Below are positions 1 to 10,400 of a stretch of DNA of 64,000 bases, piece after piece; position 1 is the stretch's first letter, and each line of letters opens with the position of its first letter. The stretch is from Calendula officinalis (taxonomy: Eukaryota > Streptophyta > Magnoliopsida > Asterales > Asteraceae). Made by a program: the position numbers and the translations under genes. The stretch lies in assembly GCA_963853835.1 (NCBI GenBank), contig OY970832.1, positions 34,690,063 through 34,754,062 on the forward strand. Direction: 5' to 3'. Below the pieces are notes generated by a model, which searched no databases, was not told the DNA's origin, and saw nothing but the letters and a program-made list of their open reading frames with translations.

Positions 1-860
1 TTTGTTCGGCATGTCTCGTTCCATGAGATTCTCACAACCCCAGATCTTCAAGTAAGACAAATTAGGGACTTTCCCATGCCATATCTCATATGGTGTCTTT
101 TTAACCTTTTGGTCGGAACCATATTAAGTATTCGAGTAACAGACTTCAGTGCATGCCCTCAAAAGGATTGTGTAAGAGTAGTAGGACTCATCATAGACCG
201 AACCATGTCATACAGGGTCCGATATCTCCTTCCTGACGCACCATTATCTTGTGGAGTGTATGGAGGAGTGAATTGTGAGACAATCTCATGATGTGTGGGA
301 TGATCCAGAAACTCTTGACTTATGTACTTTCATCCTCAATCAGGACTGAAAGCCTTTGTTGTCTTGCCGAGTTGATTTTCTACTTTTACTTTAGAAAGCT
401 TTGAACGTTTCAAAGATTTCATGTTTATGTCTAATCAAGTAAACATAACCATAGTGACTGATATCATTAGAGCTTCCATGTTGATGTTTAATCAAGTAAA
501 CATAACCACATCGAATGATATCATCAGTAAAAGTAGGTGGCACCTTCCCTAGTCTTAGTTCTAAAAGGGCCACATACATCAGTATGTATGAGTCCAAGTA
601 GATTTTTAGCTCTTTCGCCAACATGGGAGAAAAGCTTTCTTGTTATCTTTCCATAATATACAAGTGATGCATTTTAAATGATTCATAATCATTTGTAAAT
701 AAGCCCGTCGAGTTAGTAGTATCAAAATGCGTTTCTTGTTTATGTGTAAAAGATGACAATGCTCTAGGTAAATGGAATCCAAACCGTTTTGGATTCTTGA
801 GTGCTACATTTGTATATAGAACTATCGTTTGAATTAGGATCATGCATATTAATTTCATAA
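1..860 (-). pseudogene. Ty1/copia integrase remnant (pre-integrase zinc motif plus catalytic core), 3' end beyond window
   Basis: This is the integrase part of a Ty1/copia polyprotein, which would insert the element's cDNA into the host genome. Read on the minus strand, the pre-integrase Cys-X2-Cys (CITC) is at 660-671. The first catalytic Asp lies in IHTDVCGPF around 562-588 and the second in FTDD at 520-531. The core continues as GYVYLIRHKHEIFETFKAF near 400-455 and VSQFTPPYTPQ near 260-300. The downstream motif PYEIWHGKVPNLSYLKIWG is at about 40-105. The frame is destroyed: stops follow FKAF, occur twice in the segment expected to read SDRGGEY, and replace Trp (TGG to TGA) in the FWG motif near 170, with several frameshifts. 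A 57-bp in-frame tandem duplication sits inside the core. Reverse transcriptase and RNase H would lie to the left of the window. The family is certain; the coding state is clearly dead. Confidence 0.9.
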
Positions 861-1150
861 TATACTATTACAAGGAATAGTAATAAAAACATGTTATTTT
901 TCATAAAACAAAATATCATAATCCATTATTCAACAAACGATAAAGCTAAACAATGCATAATTGACAATTGTTCAAAACAATAATTAACACATTAGGAAGG
1001 ATAAGATCACAGCTTCCATTCATTTAGCTTTCTACTTCACTTTTAATCTTGCACATTTGTGTAAATGTGAGTTCCACAACTAGTGTCATACACTCAAGAT
1101 TTATTACGAAAAGTATAGAGTTCTATAATGAAGATACCTAATGTGCTAGC
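861..1150 (-). pseudogene. Ty1/copia retropepsin (aspartic protease) remnant
   Basis: This stretch joins the copia Gag and integrase remnants and holds the protease that would process the polyprotein. Minus-strand translation gives VYDTSCGTHIYTN around 1063-1095. That is the copia active-site block, normally DTGCGTH, with Gly replaced by Ser at 1076-1087. A following NGSCDLILPN segment near 1005-1025 matches the family's second conserved stretch. Downstream the frame is interrupted repeatedly, with stops near 985, 955 and 880, and the DNA becomes AT-rich. The order Gag, protease, integrase is the Ty1/copia order. The element is non-functional. Confidence 0.8.
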
Positions 1151-1990
1151 TAGAATACATTTGTCCTTCATCAACTCTGCCAAGTAGGCAGGACAATTCC
1201 TCCTTCAATGGCCAGTTTCATCGCAATGATGGCAAGAAATATCCTTTGCAGGGTGCTCCTTTTTAGCAGGTGGGGCAATCGTAGGTTTGGAAAAGTAAAC
1301 TAGCTTACCCTTACCTAGACTCTTGCCTTGTGCTTGCGGTTCTACCTTCCCTTATTGATAGAAAAATATTGGGTAACCTTTGCTCAACTAGTTTTACCAT
1401 AGCATGTTATCAACGATTGTCTTCCCCATGGTATGTACTTTTAAAACTCTTTTCAAACTAGTCATAGTCCTTGGATAGTGAGGTAAGAATCAAGCTCATT
1501 CCAAGAACTTGTGGCAATGGGTAACCAAGACGCTCCATTTGATCAATATAGCATTTCATATTCAAGATATAAGTGCTATTTGATTGGCCTAGCCTGCTTG
1601 TAAGCGTGGAATGCTTTAACTGTTTTGAACAGTTCATGTTCTGCTTGTTGTTGAAATATCATTTTCAACTCGCTTATCTTGTCATATGCTGTGAGTTCCT
1701 CGTAGTTCTTTCGGATCTCGGGATTCATGCTCACAAGCATAGGAGTAGCGACTTCTTGGTGTTCGTTAACATTGTTTCGGTAAAGGCTTGACGAACAACA
1801 GCAGAATCATTTGCAGGAGGTGCCTCAGGTAAGGCCTCTTATAGGTGTATCAACTTGTTCTCATCTCTAAGGACAATCCTTAGAGTTTGATATCAGTCGA
1901 TAAAGTTGATATTAGTCAGTTTTAGTTTTCAAGAACTGATTTTAGAGTGGAGATACTTAGGTTTTGATTTGTTGTTGTTATCTGTATAAC
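1151..1990 (-). pseudogene. Ty1/copia Gag remnant with a stop inside the zinc knuckle
   Basis: This is the nucleocapsid (Gag) region of the same element. The minus strand gives the UBN2-type Gag blocks in order: LRIVLRDENKLIHL near 1850-1890, EALPEAPPANDSAVVRQAFT near 1790-1845, and IDQMERLGYPLPQVLGMSL near 1490-1550, followed by ILTSLSKDYD. The CCHC zinc knuckle CHHCDETGH-x4-C is at 1193-1234. Its residue after His is a stop (CAT TGA at 1205-1210) where the family normally has Trp. Further stops occur near 1873 (after IHL), 1895 and 1735, some of them consistent with C-to-T decay. No intact start codon could be assigned. The leader lies at higher coordinates. Confidence 0.88.
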
Positions 1991-2748
1991 ACACAAAGTT
2001 CAAAAAATAGTATTTTCAATAATAATTTCTTTTAATCAATTAACTACCCAATTAATTTTAATTAAAAGCTAAGATCCCATTGAGCTTCTATCAACGCATC
2101 AGTTGATCTGCTAGAGATGATAGATACAATAGGTAGGTGACGATCAACAATTGCATTACTAGTGCAACTCTTAGAGGTATGGGATTTCATGGCACCTAGT
2201 GAACAAGCATCTAGGGTCAAGTGGCATGTTTGTCGCATCTTCGCCTCGAGTCAAGGTCTCACCGTTAACTCGATTAAGTCATCCAATGTGAAATCATGTC
2301 AAAATAGATCTAGGTCTCACGCGTAGAGAATAATGAACTCGGATAAAAATTCAAACCACGTCTCACGTGAATTCAAAAATAGAAGCAAGTGATTTCAACC
2401 GATTGGACGGCGTGACTTAAATTTTAGGTATGGAAAATTTTAAGATAAAATTTTATTAAGATATGAATGAATCATGTACTTCATTCATACCACTTCATAA
2501 GTCGGTTAATAAACGGTAAAAACATGTAACGATTATTAAAGTGTAAGTTCAAATCGTATTTAAACTTTGTTTAATCTCAAATACAAGTTTAGATTAAAAA
2601 TTAATCATTAATGATTAACATGTAATCATAGATGATAAAAAGTTTGGATGTTTTAATGTTTGTGTCTAAAATCGTATTTTAATTGTTTTATTACTTGTAT
2701 CTAATAGAAATGAAAACAACCACAAACATAAATAAAATATGCAACAAA

Positions 2749-3376
2749 TTTTGTGCAAACCTCGACCGATGAAATCCTAGGTTTGGTCACGTGAGTCATC
2801 ACGACGGACCGACGGATCAAACTAGGGGACGGGCCAACATGAACCCAAACGGGCCTACATAAACCCAATGGGCTCCCACTTGCCCCATGACATTCATGGG
2901 CAAGTAGAAACCATCATTTTGTGAAAAAAATGCAATCTGCTAGAAAATTCAGTCTGACGACAAGGCCCGAAAAGTCACTGAAGGAATCTTCGGTGGTCTT
3001 CCCCGCCTTCAGTAAAGTTGTAGGTCTCTGAGTTGCGGAAATTTTGGCGGTGGTTTCAGGTCCAACGGAATAGCCAATCTCCGGGAAAGTCTGTTTTCGT
3101 ATAGCTGCGCAGGAGGTGCCGAAAATTGTTGTGTTGTCCTCATCTTTTCTTCACCCTTGTTCAACAAATTACAAAGTACAAAGAAACAAAATACAACTAT
3201 TCTAATTACTTTTACCATGAAATTACCCCAAAAAATGGCACCAAAAATAAAAGAAAAAAATGAAACAAATTACAACAATTTAAGCCAAAAACACGGCTTT
3301 TCCCAAAACAACCAAACAACCAAACACAATCACATTCAATCACAGACGGTCTAGGTTTTCATCGGTTTGCACAAAC
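2749..3376. repeat. Imperfect long-range inverted repeat (arms 2749-2785 and 3348-3376)
   Basis: The left arm contains TTTGTGCAAACC, then CCGATGAAA and CTAGG. The reverse complement of the right arm reads TTTGTGCAAACC, GATGAAAACC, TAGACC. The arms match over about 28 bp, with a 4-base insertion and a few mismatches, and are separated by about 560 bp. They lie within the presumed copia leader or LTR. The function is unknown; this could be a folded leader RNA element or a remnant of an inverted duplication. Confidence 0.55.
2878..2906. repeat. Short hairpin-forming inverted repeat
   Basis: ACTTGCCCCATG and CATGGGCAAGT face each other across a 5-base loop (ACATT), with one extra C in the left arm. 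It falls in the GC-rich part of the presumed copia leader. It may fold in RNA or be incidental. Confidence 0.5.
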
Positions 3377-3876
3377 AAGCAACAATTGACAAGGCTTTGG
3401 CTTGGGATATGGCAAAAATTCATATTTTGCCATATTAAAAACAAAATTAAACAAGTAATTCCAAGCCAAATAATCAAAAAATTCAATAAACTAGATTAAT
3501 TTTTTAATTGTGTTTTTGTAACAAGTAGATTGTGCTCTTTCTTGATTTCTTTGAATGCTCACGTTCAAACGGAAATAAAAACAAAACCTTGAGCTTTTGT
3601 TTTCTTGACTTGTCTGTGCGCAAAACAAGACACACATATTCTGATTGTGGGGTTTTAGTTTTTGATTCTTGAGCAAGGGACTAGCATCCCAATTGGTGTT
3701 CTTGATATGGTGTAGTGTGAATACCATTAGAGGAATTCTATATTGAATTCTTGGAGTTATTCTTCTTCATTCATTGGTGTAATCAAAGGCTTCAAGGGTA
3801 TGATTTCTACATCTAAACTCTTTGATTTTATTTATAGTTTAATTGTATTAATCAATATTAGATCCGTTCGTGGTGA

Positions 3877-5444
3877 TTAAACTTTTCCACTGCGTTTTGT
3901 TACTTGTAATAACCGAAAATCACCATTAGCCCCAGTCACAGATGTTGTGACCGGTACCACATAACCATCAGCTACCTCCACTTCCAATGGAGTAGTTATC
4001 ACAGATGTAGGCAATTTCAACTTAGCATGAAAATCCACAGAAATAAATGAGCGATTAGCTCCAGAATCAAATAACACACGAGCATCCATATTATTTATCG
4101 GGAACATACCGGTGATGACATCGTCAGTAGTGGTAGCGTCTTCAACCGTGATCCTAAATGCTCGGCCCTCTGGTGTAGGACGATTCTTCCTCTTCTGAGG
4201 AGATGATGCCACCGATCCCCCAACCGACCGGGATCCCGAACCCGATCTCCTTTCTGATGGGCAATCTCCAGCCCGGTGACCCTCTTTGTGGCAGTTCCAA
4301 TATACACTTCGAGGAAATGTACACTTACCCAAATCATGCCCATATTGACCACATCTAACACAACGCATCGTCTGGATTGTACAAGCACCATTGTGGGAAG
4401 ACCTACACCTAGCACACCATTGTGCTTTCTGACCCGAATTACCTCCCAACTGCTTACGGTTTGAACTTGTATACCTTTGATTCCCTTGACCTTTCTTACC
4501 CTGTTGGGAACTCGATTGAGTAGACTTAAACTTTTGATACCCCGTTCTTTCTTTGTTCACCCAATTGGGGGTATTCATATCACCTTCAAATGCCTTTGCA
4601 AACTCAAAGGCTTGAGACAAATTTGTTGCAAGTCTAGCCCCACCTCGGTGTTCAGGCCGTAAGGCTTGGATAAAATGTTTTATTCTAGAAGGCTCATCAG
4701 GCACCAACGGTTGTACAAACCTCAACTTCTCATTGAACTGCTCGATCAAATCATCCACCGACATCCTTTCCGTCATCTCAAACGAATTACAATAACGTTT
4801 GCAAACCTGTTCCCTAAATTGTTCCCACGTTATACTGTTAACGGTTTCCTTTGGTAAGCGTTCGACCAAAGTATCCCACCAATTCATTGCACCACCGGTC
4901 AATTTGCGGGTAGCATACATCACCCTAAATTTATCATCACAGCCACACGCATCCAAGGTTCTATCCATCTCCCTCAACCAATTCATTGTAACATTTGGAT
5001 CTCTACTACCACTGAACTCATGAGGTTTACAATCAAGGAATTGTTTAAAGGTACAAGATGGTTTCATGAAATGATATGGTTGGTTCGGGAATTGATACTG
5101 TGGCATACCTTGACCAGGATTAACATAAAAATATTGTGGTTGTGACATCATGGGTTGAGGTTCCGATGAGGTTGACATATATGGAGCCGTCATGGTAAAA
5201 GCCGGGGTTGTGGGAAATTGCATTGTCAGGTGGATAGTGCCAGGTTGGATATGGGAGGAAAATTTGGTGTTTGGTTATTTTGGTTTTGATTCATACCATA
5301 TACAATACTTTGAAGATGCTCTAGTCGGCTTTCCATTCTCAAAATATAATCATCTCTTTCCGCATTGGCATCTCTAGATGTACCAATGACTTCCGGTTCG
5401 GGGTCCGTTGGGGTAATCAACGGGTCGGGATCGTTATCGGCCAT
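3877..5444 (-). pseudogene. Ty3/gypsy Gag and start of protease, frameshifted and 3'-truncated
   Basis: Gag forms the virus-like particle and binds element RNA; the protease processes it. Translation should start at the ATG at 5442-5444 (MADNDPDPLITP), 182 bases from the primer binding site. A one-base frameshift near 5250 ends that frame at 5226, and the main frame (448 codons from 5223) continues. In that frame the retrotransposon Gag domain covers about residues 58-215. A degenerate knuckle (C270, C273, H277, C281) comes next, then a canonical CCHC at 288-301, then a third knuckle whose first Cys is Tyr308. The protease active site FDSGA is at 385-389. Homology stops near residue 432-436, and the last dozen or so codons read foreign DNA next to the copia remnant. 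The remainder of pol is absent. Lineage is probably chromovirus-like, inferred only. Confidence 0.9.
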
Positions 5445-5626
5445 TATCTGTAACAAACACAACATCTCATGAACTGTTAGTTTAAACTGTTAGTACCTAC
5501 CATACTAACTCCTATTAAACCACAATTCTAATTCACTTAACTAATCCCACCACTTAAGGAAGTTTCACCAACTCGAGCCAAGATTTGGGAATGGTACACC
5601 TAAATATGCAACCATCGCCAAACCGA
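5445..5626 (-). other. Gypsy untranslated leader
   Basis: These 182 bases separate the primer binding site from the Gag start. There is no reading frame or motif beyond ordinary AT-rich leader sequence. The short spacing fits a standard Ty3/gypsy leader. Confidence 0.6.
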
Positions 5627-5639
5627 GGCTCTGATACCA
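5627..5639 (-). promoter_or_regulatory. Primer binding site for initiator tRNA-Met
   Basis: The minus strand reads TGGTATCAGAGCC, the complement of the 3' end of plant initiator tRNA-Met. It primes minus-strand cDNA synthesis in most plant LTR retrotransposons. It begins three bases (ATT) after the LTR terminus at 5643, the expected position. This fixes the element's orientation and the inner LTR boundary. Confidence 0.92.
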
Positions 5640-6273
5640 AATTGTAACACCACAATCTTAGAGCCATTTTTTTTAAAAAATATGCATACGGAAGCGAGAA
5701 ATACCATAAATTCTAATTATTACACTTCATAAAAACCATTTACATATTACAAAATATAAACAAAATATCTAAGGTGTTACTGAAAACGCGCTCGACTTGG
5801 TTCACAAAATCAGAGTACGGTCAGACTTCCAAAACCCGACTCTAGTCAAGCTAAATCCACAACCTGAAAAGTGACAACAAATGAGGGATTTTTGCACAAA
5901 GCTAAGTGAATAGAAATAACTATCAATTTGCATAACCACAACAAATTAGAGACAAGAGAAATCAATCTGGAAACCCGTCCAAACTTCCACAAGCAATTGG
6001 ACGTTATGAGAGTATCGGCGGTCTAGCGCAGAACCTACAACTGTTGTTGGCCGAACAACAGTTTACCGATGGCTACTTTACTATTGGCACGGTAGTCCCC
6101 CCTAACGGAACACATCCGTAGGAGTCCAAGCACCCCATCCAATAGTAACGAAGCGTAGCCAAAACACACTCATAGCTAACCTCTAGAAAACATGTGCACA
6201 TACTACCATTAACAATCCCACAATTAATGGTACCACCGGAAAATTACTAAAACCAAGAAAAATGAATTTTCCC

Positions 6274-6424
6274 AATAGCGTCGCTATCTTTCCAGAAGAT
6301 AGCGCCGCTATCCGAAGATAGCGCCACTATCTGCCTAAAGATAGCGTCCACTATCTCAATACCAAACGCTATTTCGAGCTGCTGTTTCAATTTTCCAAAA
6401 CGAAGTAGAGATAGCGCCTCTATC
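6274..6424. repeat. Cluster of five GATAGCG-N-CGCTATC palindromes in the LTR
   Basis: Five related palindromes occur within 151 bp: 6274-6288 (AATAGCGTCGCTATC), 6298-6312 (GATAGCGCCGCTATC, perfect 7-bp arms around one C), 6317-6331, 6340-6355 and 6410-6424 (one or two changes each). Multiple copies of a palindrome in an LTR could be protein-binding sites or a local microduplication; the sequence alone does not decide. Confidence 0.75.
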
Positions 6425-7425
6425 TCATCCAGACTAGGCAAAATGCTGCAATTTTCACCTACAAGTCTACCATACCAAAACCTTTGTACATCACACAAGA
6501 AAAAGGTTAAATCTACTCACCTTAGCTTTTAGTACCGAGCTCAGTAATCTTATATCACTGAGGCTCCTTCCCTTTTCCTGTACAAAATGAATACCGAATT
6601 AGTTACTTGAAATCATCAATTATGTAACAAGTAATATAAGTTTAAGGCCATAGTTTTGGAACAACAACCTACTTAACATCAAAATCACATAACTAACATG
6701 CTACTTGCATCCACTTGCAAGTATAACCAACTTTGACTTTATTTAAGTCAAATTGCACAATTTAACAACCAAACGGGTTAAGACCCGTAACCTACACAAT
6801 CAAGCTTACAATTCATACAACTAACACATTGTTAACATGAAAATGGTAATTAAAGTTTGCAAGCTATACAAGATTAAAGTCAACTTCCAGGTTTGACCAA
6901 AGTCAACAATTCATGAATTAAGCTAGTTTATGACTAAATTCCCAGTTAGCCAAACACTACCATCCTTTAGGCATTTTCACAATAGTTAACTAGTTATCTT
7001 CATAACTAACAATTATCATTCTAACATGCATAATTCAACCTAACAAAACCTTAAGAACATCAAGATTCACATTTCCCCAAATTAGGGAAGAGCTTCATCT
7101 TCTTCCCAAGAACACCATTGATGGAGCTTTTATGGAAGCTTCACCAAATGGTCCATAACTAGCGACAATTCATGTAACACTTGCAAATACTCAAATAATC
7201 CCTAATTCATCTAACAATTTCGAATTACAAGCAAGATTCATCAAGAATTTCATAAAAACCCACTTAACTCAAGAACCCTGAGTCACCAAAGCTTAAGAAC
7301 ATGAACGCTACCTCCAGGAGGAAGAGAACTTACATAATCTTGCTTCTAGATTCCGAAAATCACACAAAGAAGGCAAGAACTACAAGGATTGTTCTTCAAT
7401 TTGGGAGAAAACTCAAGAAATGTGG

Positions 7426-7443
7426 GTGTGTGTGTGTGTGTGT
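7426..7443. repeat. (GT)9 microsatellite
   Basis: Nine uninterrupted GT dinucleotides near the outer end of the gypsy LTR. An ordinary simple repeat, possibly polymorphic. Confidence 0.9.
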
Positions 7444-10400
7444 CGTGTACAGGCAAGGAGGAGGAGGAAAAAAACAATTTTGACATTTGCCCACAAACAT
7501 CACACTTACACCCCTCCCTCCCCACACATGTATTTTCATTAAAACAAAGCGCAGGATATTAGGTTCGCAGATAATTAATTTAGACCTAACTAATTCCAAT
7601 TTTAACAACGAAGATTTTTAGAACCCCGGTTCATAAGTGAACCCAAATAAGTAAAAATCATTTTAACATCTAAATATCTCAGTTTTACTAAATTTTTACA
7701 ATAAGGGCTAAAGGCTCAAGGCGCAAGGCTCAAGACTCATGGCTCAAGGCTCAAGGCTCAAGGCTCAAGGGTTAAGATTCAAGGTTCAAAGCTCAAGGCT
7801 TAAGGGTCACGTCTCAAGGATCAAGGCTCAAAAGTCAAGGCTCAAGGTTCAAAGCTTTAGGCTCATAGAACAAGGCTCAAGGCTCAAGACTCAAGGCTTA
7901 AAGGATCAAGCCTCAAGGCTGAACGCTCAACGATCAACACTCAAGGATAAACGCTCAAGGCACAACACTCACTGCTTAAAGGCTCAACGCTCAAGGCTCA
8001 AGGTTCCAGGCTCAAGGTTCAAGGTTCCAGGCTCAAGGCTCAAGGCTAAAGGCTCATGGCTCAAGGCTAAAGGCTCAAGGCTCAAGGGTCAAGGGTCAAG
8101 GGTCAAGTGTCAAGGGTCAAGGGTCAAGGGTAAAGGGTCAAGGCTCAAGGCTCAAGGCTCAAGGCTCAAGGCTCAAGGATCAAGGATCAAGGCTCAAGAC
8201 TCAAGGCTCCGGGATCAAGGCTCAAGGCTCAAGGCTCAAGGCTCAAGGCTCAAGGCTCAAGGCTCAAGGCTCCAGGCTCAAGGTTAAAGGGTTAAGGCTC
8301 AAGGCTCAAGGATCAAGGCTCAAGGGTTAAGGCTCAAGGCTCAAAACTCAAGGCTCAAGGCTCAAGACTTAAGGCTCAAGGGTCAAGGCTCAATTGTCAA
8401 GGCTCAAGGTTTAAGGCTCAAGGCTCAAAGGATCAAGGCTCAAAGGTCATGGCTCATTGCTCAAGGCTCAAGGGTCAAGGCTCAAAACTCAAGGCTCAAG
8501 GCTCAAGGCTCAAGGCTCTAGGTTCACCAGTCAAGGGTCAAGGTTCAGGGATTATTGTTCAAGGCTCAAGGCTCAAGGCTCAAGGCTCAAGGCTCAAGGA
8601 TCAAGGATCAAGGATCAAGGCTCAAGGCTCAAGGCTCAAGGCTCAAGGTTCAAGGCTCAAGGCTCAAGGCTCAAGGCTCAAGGCTCAAGGCTCAAGTCTT
8701 AAGGCTCAAGCCTCAGGACATAAGGCTCAAGGCTCAAGGGTCATGGCTCAAGGGTCAAGGCTCAATAGTCAAGGCTCAAGGCTCAAGGTTTAAGGCTCAA
8801 GGGTCAAGGCTCAAAGGATCAAGGCTCAAGGGTCATGGCTCAAGGCTCAAGGCTCAAGGGTTAAGCGTCAAGGTTTAAGGTTAAAAGATCAAGGCTCAAG
8901 ACTCAAGGGTCATGGCTCAAGTCTCAAAGCTCGAGGCTCAAGGCTAAGGGCTCAAGGCACAAGGCATAAGTCTCAAGGGTCAAGGCTCAAGTTTCAAAGC
9001 TCAAGGCTTAAGGGTCACGTCACAAGGCTTAAGGTTGAAAATTCAAGGCTCAAGGCATAAGGCTCATGACTCAACGCTCAACGCTCAAGGCTCAAGGCTC
9101 AAGACTCAAGGTTCAAGGTTCAAGGTTCAAGGCTCAAGGCTCAATGCTCAAGGCTCAAGGCTCAAGGGTTAAGGTTCAAGGTTCAAAGCCCAAGGCTTAA
9201 GGGTCACGTCTCAAGGATCAAGGCCCAAAAGTCAAGGCTCAAGGTTCAAAGCTTTAGGCTCATAGATCAAGGCTCTAGGCTCAAGGCTCAAGGCTCAAAG
9301 GATCAAGCCTCAAGGCTCAACGCTCAATGATCAACACTCAAGGTTCAACGCTCAAGGCACAACGCTCACTGCTCAAAGGCTCAACGCTCAAGGCTCAAGG
9401 CTCTAGGCTCAAGTTTCAAGGCTCAAGGCTAAAGGCTCCAGACTCAAGGCTCAAGGTTCATGGCTCAAGGCTCATGGCCCAAGGATCAAGGCTCAAGGCC
9501 CAAGGCTCAAGGCACGAGGCTCAAGGCTCAAGGCTCAATGCTCAAGGCTCAAGGCTCAAGGTTCAAGGCTTAAGGTTCAAGGCTCAAGGGTCAAGGCTCA
9601 AGGGTCCAGGCTCAAAACTCACGGCTCAAAGTTCAACGCTCAATGATCAACACTCAAGGATCAACGCTCAAGGCACAACGCTCACTGCTCAAAGGCTCAA
9701 CGCTCAAGGCTGAAGGCTGAAGGCTCAAGGCTGAAGGCTCAAGGCTCAAGGCTCAATGCTCGAGGCTCAAGGATCAACAATTGAGGTTCAAGGCTCAAGG
9801 CTCAAGGTTCAACGCTCAAGGCTCAAGGCTCAAGGCTCAAAGCTCAAGGCTCAAAGCTCAAGGCTCAAGTCTCCAGACTTAAGGCTCAAGGCTCAAGACA
9901 TAAGGCTCAAGGCTCAAGGGTCATGGCTCAAGGGTCAAGGCTCAATAGTCAAGGCTCCAGGCTCAAGGTTTAAGGCTCAGGGCTCAAGGCTCAAAGGATA
10001 AAGGCTCAAGGGTCATGGCTCAAGGCTAAAGGGACAAGCGTCAAGGTTCAAGGTTAAAAGATCAAGGCTCAAGACTCAAGGGTCACGACCCATGTCTCAA
10101 AGCTCAAGGCTCAAGGCTCAGGGCTCAAGGCATAAGGCATAAGGGTCAAGGGTCAAGGCTCAAGGCTCAAGGCTCAAGGGTCACGTCACAAGGCTTAAGG
10201 TTGAAAATTCAAGGCCCAAGGCATAAGGCTCATGACTCAACGCTCAAGGCTCAACACTCAAGGTTCAAGGTTCAAGGTTCAAGGCTCAAGGCTTAAGGCT
10301 CAATGCTCAAGGTTCAAGGGTCAAGGGTCATGGGTCAAGGGTCAAGAGTAAAGGTAGAAGGCTTAAGGTTTAAGGCTCAAGGTTCAAGGTTCAAGGCTCA

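Larger units (their letters stand above)
1991..3900 (-). mobile_element. Probable 5' leader and LTR of the Ty1/copia element (boundaries unresolved)
   Basis: This is about 1.9 kb of AT-rich DNA without a supportable gene, lying directly upstream of the copia Gag on the minus strand. By position it should hold the untranslated leader and 5' LTR. I could not find a convincing primer binding site or a clean TG...CA LTR pair, so the LTR may be truncated. The right edge coincides with the abrupt end of gypsy homology. The segment includes a GC-rich stretch at about 2780-2910 with a hairpin, and a long inverted repeat described separately. Short open frames at 3009-3218 and 3491-3727 show no recognisable motif. 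Confidence 0.5.
5643..7700 (-). mobile_element. 5' LTR of the Ty3/gypsy element (2,058 bp)
   Basis: In plus orientation the segment starts TGTAACACC and ends TTTTTACA, so it has TG...CA ends with a 5-bp terminal inverted repeat (TGTAA/TTACA). The inner edge lies three bases from the primer binding site. The outer edge is immediately followed by the heptamer array. A length of about 2 kb fits large plant gypsy elements. The 3' LTR is not in the window. The LTR holds a cluster of GATAGCG palindromes at 6274-6424 and a (GT)9 tract at 7426-7443. The open frames inside it (6247-6498, 7301-7483, 7396-7608) have no family motif and are not considered genes. Confidence 0.85.

Noticed and set aside
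1573..1791. Plus-strand 72-codon frame.
   Set aside because: It is the antisense of copia Gag sequence clearly readable on the minus strand.
3009..3218. Minus-strand 69-codon frame with a hydrophobic N-terminus.
   Set aside because: It lies in the presumed copia leader or LTR, has no recognisable domain, and a short hydrophobic start in AT-rich DNA is expected by chance.
4276..5023. Plus-strand frames of 60-75 codons and the minus frame at 4095-4415.
   Set aside because: These are shadows of the gypsy Gag frame at 3877-5223.
6247..7608. Small frames at 6247-6498, 7301-7483 and 7396-7608.
   Set aside because: They fall inside the gypsy LTR; one runs through the GATAGCG palindromes and two overlap on opposite strands across the (GT)9 tract. 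No domain is visible.
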